From: Streptomyces thinghirensis
GTDB lineage: Bacteria > Actinomycetota > Actinomycetia > Streptomycetales > Streptomycetaceae
DNA: 64,000 nucleotides
Direction of reading: 5' to 3'
Assembly (NCBI GenBank): GCA_021502835.1
Contig: JAKFGP010000069.1
Span: forward strand, 1 to 64,000
A program made the translations under genes and the position numbers. The notes under the pieces are model-generated. The model did no database searches and was not told the DNA's origin. It saw nothing but the letters and a program-made list of their open reading frames with translations. Below, piece by piece: positions 59,118 through 64,000 of the stretch. Every line of letters begins with the position of its first letter. The first letter of the stretch is position 1.

Positions 59118-59867
59118 TCAGGCCTTCAGGGTGCGCCCTGTCCCCATGACCGCCACCGGGTGCCGGTCCGGGTCCAGGTGCGCAGCAGGTACTCCATCGC
59201 CGGCTCGGGCAGGCTGACGCAGGCCGAAGTCCCGCTGCCGTGGTCCATATGCAGCCAGATCCCACCGCCCTTGACGCCCCCTCGGGTCGCGTCGGATCGT
59301 TCGGCGGTGCCCTTGACCCGGTTGTAGTTGATGGCGATGACGTAGTCGAAGTCGTGCCAGTACGACTTGTCCCACCACCTCGGTGCGGCGAAGGATGCGG
59401 ACCTGGTGTACGGCAGGCCGGAGCCGGGGGCTGGAGCCGGGTCCGGAAGGACACCGCCCGCGTCGCTGAGTGTGAACACCCCTACGGGGTTGCGCCTGTC
59501 GTTCTCGTGGTGGTCGGTCGTCCACCCTCGTGCTGCTGTGCGCCGCCCAACTGCGGGCGCGGTGCCAGGCGGAACCCTGCTTCGGTACAACACCACCGTC
59601 GAATCGGCGGAGTCGCCGCCGTCGCCGTACACCGCGACGACCGACGGGAGTCCGCCGGGATGTGCGGCGCTGGAGCCGGTCGCCGACGCCGGGGATCCGT
59701 GCCGGGTCGCCGTGCTGGCACCGCTTCGGCCCGTGCCGTCGGCGGCGGGAGCGCTCGCCGAGGCGTCGCGCCGCGCCCGGACGGCCACCGCACGCGGACA
59801 GCGCCGCCATCAGGGATCCGGGGACCACCACCGCGACCGCCGTCCGCCGTGCACCACCGCTCCGCAT
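59118..59867 (-). CDS. L,D-transpeptidase-like (YkuD-fold) exported protein
   Basis: About 250 residues. MRSGGARRTAVAVVVPGSLM then AALSAC, a signal that may be a lipoprotein type, followed by a Ser/Ala/Thr-rich linker. The catalytic domain reads WTTDHHENDRRNPVGVFTLS, DAGGVLPDPAPAPGSGLPYT, WWDKSYWHDFDYVIAINYN, and GGIWLHMDHGSGTSACVSLP with EPAMEYLLRTLDPDRHPVAV. The His and Cys of the YkuD motif are present, but the usual S-x-G-C is S-A-C here. It would cross-link or edit peptidoglycan stem peptides or anchor proteins outside the membrane. The stop follows GRTLKA. Confidence 0.83.
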   Translation of the reverse strand: MRSGGARRTAVAVVVPGSLMAALSACGGRPGAARRLGERSRRRRHGPKRCQHGDPARIPGVGDRLQRRTSRRTPVGRRGVRRRRRLRRFDGGVVPKQGSAWHRARSWAAHSSTRVDDRPPRERQAQPRRGVHTQRRGRCPSGPGSSPRLRPAVHQVRILRRTEVVGQVVLARLRLRHRHQLQPGQGHRRTIRRDPRGRQGRWDLAAYGPRQRDFGLRQPARAGDGVPAAHLDPDRHPVAVMGTGRTLKA

Positions 59868-60044
59868 CGGTCCATGGTCGCACTCGCACCGGTCCAGGCA
59901 CCGAGCGGTGCGACGGGCGGCAGCCGGATTCGTACCCCGTGAAAAACGGGCTTGATTTTGGGCACTGGCGACGCGAACCTTCACGGTTTGCAGCCTCTCG
60001 ATGCCGTGTTGCAACGGCACCCTGACACGAGCCACTGGGACGCC

Positions 60045-61922
60045 ATGTAGATCCAAGACCTTCCGCTTCCCGACCCGGGTGCTGACGCGCGCTCGGGGCC
60101 CCGATTCCTGTGGTGGCTGTTCCGCAATCAGCTGGGGTGGACAACTCAAGTCGCTGGCCTGGGGGCCTGCTGCACTTCGCCTCCGTCTCCGCCCTCTGTC
60201 GTCCGCGTCGGTCTCGCCATCCAGGCCGTCGTCGACTGTTCCGGCACCCGGCCCGCCCTCGCGGGCGGCGTCATGGTGCTGTGCTGCGCCGGCAACGCGA
60301 TCGGCGACACCTTCCCGCACCGCGCCGCCATCACCAACTGGATCACCGCCGGCGGCCCGCGTCCAGCAGTTGCTGGCCGCAAGACTGCGCTGGGCTCGGC
60401 GCTGACCCGGTACGTCGCGGCCGGCGAGGTCGTGGCCGTCTCCACCGGCGACGTCGAGAAGATCGGCTGGTTCGTGGAGGCCGTCCCCGCTCACCGCGGC
60501 GGCACCTACCATCGTGCTGGTCTGTGTGGCCCTGGTCGTCTACGAGCCGGCACTCGGCCTCGCCGTGATCCTGGTCTGCCGGTGGTGCTTGCCCCCCCCT
60601 CGCGGTACTGCCCTGCCGCCCCGGGCCACCCGGCGGGCCGACGTCCAGGCGAGAAGGCGGCCGCGCCACCGAACTGGCCTCGGACACCGTCGCGGGGCTG
60701 CGCGTGCTCCGCGTATCGGCGGCGAGGAACTCTTCCTCGACCGCTACCGCAGCGCTCTCCGAGGTGCGCCACGCCGCCGTGCCGCGCCCGCATGTGGTCC
60801 CTGATCTCCGCGATCCAGGTAATGCTGCCCGGACTGCTGCTGATCGCGGTGGTGTGGCACGGCGTCCACCTGGCCTGCGAGGGCCGCATCGGCGTCGGTG
60901 AACTCGCTCACGGTCTACAGCTCCGTCATGATCCTCACCTATCCGCTCAGGTACTTCGAGGAGATCGCCATGGCGTACTCCTTCTCCCGGCCCTCGGCCA
61001 AGCGGGCCGCACGGGTGCTCGCGCTGCAACGGGCCACCGACACCGCTGGGTCGCGTGCGCGCCGCCGAGGTCCCGACCGGGACCTGTACGACCACCCACC
61101 GGTCTCCTCGCCCCGGCGGGCTGGTTCACCGCCGTGTGTGCGGCGACCCCGACCAGGCCGGGAGTCGGCGGAACGGCTCGGTGGGCACCCGTCGGAGGAG
61201 GGCACGTCGGCCCTGCTGGGCGTGGGGTACCGCCTGACGAACTGCCGCTGGAATCTGCGCGCACCGCCGTCCTGGTCCAGGACAAGGACCCGGTGCTGCT
61301 CCGCACACCGCGTGAGCTGCTAGGACGATGCCGGCTTCGGGTGGTCGGCGCCGAGGACGCGTTGGCCGCCGCCCAGTGCGACGACGTACTGGCGGCACCG
61401 CACAGGGATCACTCGGCGCCGACGACCCGATGGACGCCCGCATCACCGAGCGGGGCCGCCTTACTGTCGGGCGGCCAGCGCCAACGGCTGGCGCTGGCCC
61501 GGTCCCTTGATCACCGACCTGGAGGCACTCGGCCCCGACGAACCTACCTCCGCCGTGGACTCGCACACCGAGGCACGGATCGCACAGGGGTGCGTACCCT
61601 GCGCGCCGGACGTGCACCACGGTGGTGTTCACCTCGTCTCCGCTGCTGCTGGACCGCGCGGACCGGATCGTGTTCCTCCACGACGGCGAGGTGGCGGCGG
61701 TCGGCGCGCACTGGAACTGCTGCACCACCGAGCCCCGGTACCGGCGGTGGTGACCCGCGAGACCGACGGGGAGACCCCGCGACGCACGGGGCGACCACGC
61801 GCGGGGACGGACGCCGGCGGGGACCAGCCGGCCAAGACCCTGGGCAAGGCCCTGGACGACGACGTCCTCGGCGACGACGACGTACTGCAACCGACTGGAA
61901 GAGATCGAGGAGGACGGCATGA
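60045..61922 (+). CDS. ABC exporter half A, with degenerate Walker A
   Basis: About 620 residues. ATG at 60045, immediately followed by TAG (60048-60050), most simply a misread CAG, then IQDLPLPDPGADARSGPRFL. Membrane part: LGGQLKSLAWGLLHFASVSA, GGVMVLCCAGNAIGDTFLHR, LTIVLVCVALVVYEPALGLA, SLISAIQVMLPGLLLIAVVW. In the ATPase domain the phosphate loop reads VVCGDPDQAGRLAERLGGH, with no G-K-S/T. The signature SLSGGQRQRLALARSL and the Walker B ALVLDEPTSAVDSHTE are intact, but the H-loop His is lost (TTVVFTSSPLLLDRADRI). The end overlaps half B as ATGA. It must pair with half B. Confidence 0.87.
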
Positions 61923-63691
61923 TCGGCGTCGCGCCACTGTCGTACGACCCGGCGGCCCCGACGACGGCGGAGCACCCTGCCCGTCGGCGCGCTCCGCGAC
62001 CGTACGTGCGTCCGCGCGGGAGAACTGCCGCGCCGGCACCGCCGCGCGTTCCTCTTCCTCGTCAGCGTCAACACCGTCGCCGTGATCGCCTCGATGAGCC
62101 GGGCCCCTACCTGCTGGGCGGGCCCTCGTGGAACGGTCCGGAAGGCGCGCGCGAGCTGCACCTCGGCCTCACGGCCACGGTGTTCGTGCTCGCTCTCGCC
62201 GTCCAGGCCGGGTTCGTGCGGGAGGTGCGGCTGCGCGGGGCCATGCTCGGCGAGCGGATGCCGGGCCGATCTGCCGGGGAGGACTCTCGCGGTCGGTCGG
62301 GCTGCCGCCCGGCGTGCTGGAACGGGCCGGCACGGGCGACCTGCTCTCCCCGGATCACGACCGACATCGACCGGCTCGCCAACGCCATGCGCGAGGCCGT
62401 GCCCTAGCTTGGCGATCGGCGTGGTGTGGGTGGTGCTGCTGCTCGGCGGGCTCGTGGTCACGGCCCCGCCGCTGGCGCCCGCGGTGCCGCTCACGCGGTG
62501 CCGCTGCTGGTGATCGGTTGCCGCTGGTATTTTCCTGGCGGGCGCCCTCCGCCTACCGCCGAGGCCGCCGGGTACGCCGCCGGCTACGCTGCGCTCGCCG
62601 AGACCGTGGACGCCGGGCGCACCATCGAGTCGCACCGCCTGGACGCCCGTCGCATCGAGTTGTCGGAGCGCCGGGTCAAGGAGTGGACGGCCTGGGAGCG
62701 CTACACGCTCTGGCTGCGGTCGGTGTCCTTCCCGGTCAACAACGTCACCCATGTGACCGTGCTCGCCTCGTTCTGCCGATCGGCGGTGCGTTCGTCCTGC
62801 AGGGGCTGGATCGGAGTCGGTCAGCTGACCACCGCGGCGCTGATCGCGCAGATGTGCCGACCCGGTCGGCATCATCCTGCGCTGGTACGACGAGCTCCAG
62901 GTGGCGCAGGTGTCCCTGGCCCGACGGTGGGGTGCGGGACATCGAGCCGACGCCGGTGACCCTTCGCTGGCTCCCGGACGGCAGTACGTGCACGCCGACC
63001 GCGTGCACTTCGGGTACGTCGAGGGCGGGGACGTCCTGCGCAAGGTGACGCTGGAGGTCGCCCCCGCACGAGGCTCGCCCTGGTCGGCCCCTCCGGTGCC
63101 GGCAAGTCCACGCTGGGCAGGCTGCTGGCCGGCATCTACGGGTCCCCGCGACGGCCGATCACCCCGGGCGGCGCGGAGCTGTCCCGATGTCCGCCGAACG
63201 GGTCCGTCGCACGTCGCCCTCGTCAACCAGGAGCACCACGTCTTCGGGGCTCCCTGCGCGACAACCTCCGGCCTCGCCCGACCGGCGCCACCGACGCCGA
63301 GCTGTGGGCGGCGCTGGGCGCGGTCGACGCGGACGACTGGTCCCGCGCTCGACGAGGGCCTCGACACCGAGGTCGGCTCGGGCGGCTTGCGCTACCCCCG
63401 CCCAGGGCCCAGCAGATCGCGCTGGCCCGTCTCGCTGGCCGACCCGCACACCCTGGTGCTGACGGCGGACGTCCCTGCTCGACCTGCGAGCCGCACGCCA
63501 CCCTCGAACGGTCCTCGGCCAGGGTCCTGGACGGCCGCACGGTGGTCGCGATCGCCCACCGCCCGCACACCGCCCATGACGCGGACGTCATCGCCGTCGT
63601 CGAGCAGGGCCGGATCAGCGAGCTGGGAAGCCACGACGAGCTCGTCGCGGCGGACGGCGCCTACGCGGCGCTGTGGCGGTCGTGGCACGGG
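61919..63691 (+). CDS. ABC exporter half B, with degenerate signature motif
   Basis: About 590 residues. MIGVAPLSYDPAAPTTAEHT starts in the ATGA overlap. Membrane part: AFLFLVSVNTVAVIASMAGP, LHLGLTATVFVLALAVQAVF, LAIGVVWVVLLLGGLVVTAP, ASVLLIGGAFVLQGWIGVGQ. ATPase domain: LALVGPSGAGKSTLGRLLAG (Walker A intact), VALVNQEHHVFVGSLRDNLR (Q-loop), then FALTPAQAQQIALARLVLAD in place of L-S-G-G-Q, HTLVLDEATSLLDP, and VVAIAHRLHTAHDADVIAVV (H-loop intact). This complements the defects of half A. The last clear residues are ALWRSWHG near 63691; the stop codon is lost in noise. Confidence 0.87.
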
Positions 63692-64000
63692 CGATCCCGC
63701 AGACCCTCGGTGGCACCCCGGCCGGTACCCGGACGGAGCAGACCTGGGGCCGGTCGGGCTCGGCCGGGGTCGGTGCACCCGGTCGGAGGTCCGTCCCACC
63801 CGGCCGGGGCGCTCCGTCCGGCCGGGGTCCGGCACGGTTGTTCCGCCGGTCGGCTGAGCGGGGCCTCCGTCGGCCCTGTGGTCGAGTGCCGTGGGTCGCC
63901 GAACGCCAGCCGTGCGTTGCGCGGTCCCGCCGAGTGGATGCCTGGAGGAGGCAATCGGCTCGGAGCCCGGGAACCGTGCGGTCCCCAGACGGGTGACGCC
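63692..64000. other. No recognised gene at the window end
   Basis: 309 bp after the ABC half B. It is rich in CGGCCGGGG/CCCGGCCGG repeats (for example 63759-63840). Frames on both strands give Pro/Arg/Gly-rich sequence without family character. It may hold the ABC operon's terminator. Confidence 0.4.

Overview
The window is high-GC actinobacterial DNA, almost certainly Streptomyces. The evidence is its GC-rich third codon positions, GTG starts, ATGA/GTGA start-stop overlaps, and a gene set that includes a mycoredoxin-era FprA-type reductase, PaaX/acyl-CoA dehydrogenase, DUF5997, DUF305, DUF4142 and DUF5134. It begins at a read or contig edge. Positions 1-110 are not genomic: they match the Oxford Nanopore rapid-barcoding construct (adapter, flank, barcode 05, Mu-end transposase site). 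Almost every gene is broken by one-base insertions or deletions, and there is an uninterrupted run of 91 C at 40234-40324. I therefore treat the sequence as unpolished long-read data and annotate each gene as one CDS spanning its frame breaks, not as pseudogenes. Start and stop positions are reliable where stated; a few 3' ends are uncertain.

Layout. 0.1-8.8 kb: truncated GNAT, two VOC proteins, a FUSC membrane protein followed by a MarR regulator, then a run of DUF5134, M56 peptidase, PAP2 phosphatase, a small unknown, a HAD hydrolase and a TetR regulator. 8.7-15.8 kb: exported LVIVD-repeat protein divergent from a DUF305 lipoprotein, ferredoxin-NADP reductase, ArsR regulator divergent from an old-yellow-enzyme-type reductase, and a secreted pectate lyase. 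15.8-26.8 kb: PaaX regulator divergent from an AidB-type acyl-CoA dehydrogenase, Asp-box propeller, uracil-DNA glycosylase coupled to an N-acetylglucosamine-kinase-like ATPase, a CbiX-like protein, a lactonase, a second FUSC protein, an Lrp regulator and a HAD phosphatase. 26.9-39.1 kb: GH127 arabinofuranosidase with an inserted LamG domain, DUF4142, an HTH-less LysR effector-domain protein divergent from DUF5997, DUF1360, DUF2267, an MGDG-synthase-type glycosyltransferase, SDR, DMT transporter, polysaccharide deacetylase and GH15.

39.5-51.0 kb: a tightly overlapping minus-strand molybdenum hydroxylase operon (2Fe-2S, FAD and Mo subunits, then XdhC), controlled by a divergent TetR gene with two palindromic operators. 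A CitA/CitB-type two-component system follows, facing a tctCBA tricarboxylate transporter that ends in an 18-bp-stem terminator. 51.1-64.0 kb: metallophosphoesterase, an apparent MerR-methyltransferase fusion, a Cys-rich copper-binding protein, YjbQ, a flavin monooxygenase-like protein, an MltG-like protein, an ABC exporter divergent from a MarR regulator, an L,D-transpeptidase, and a heterodimeric ABC exporter whose two nucleotide-binding domains are degenerate in complementary motifs.

The best candidates for follow-up are the HTH-less LysR/DUF5997 pair with its 12-bp inverted repeat, the MerR-methyltransferase fusion, the asymmetric ABC exporter and the nested palindrome between paaX and its target. 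No tRNA, rRNA, CRISPR array or insertion sequence was seen.
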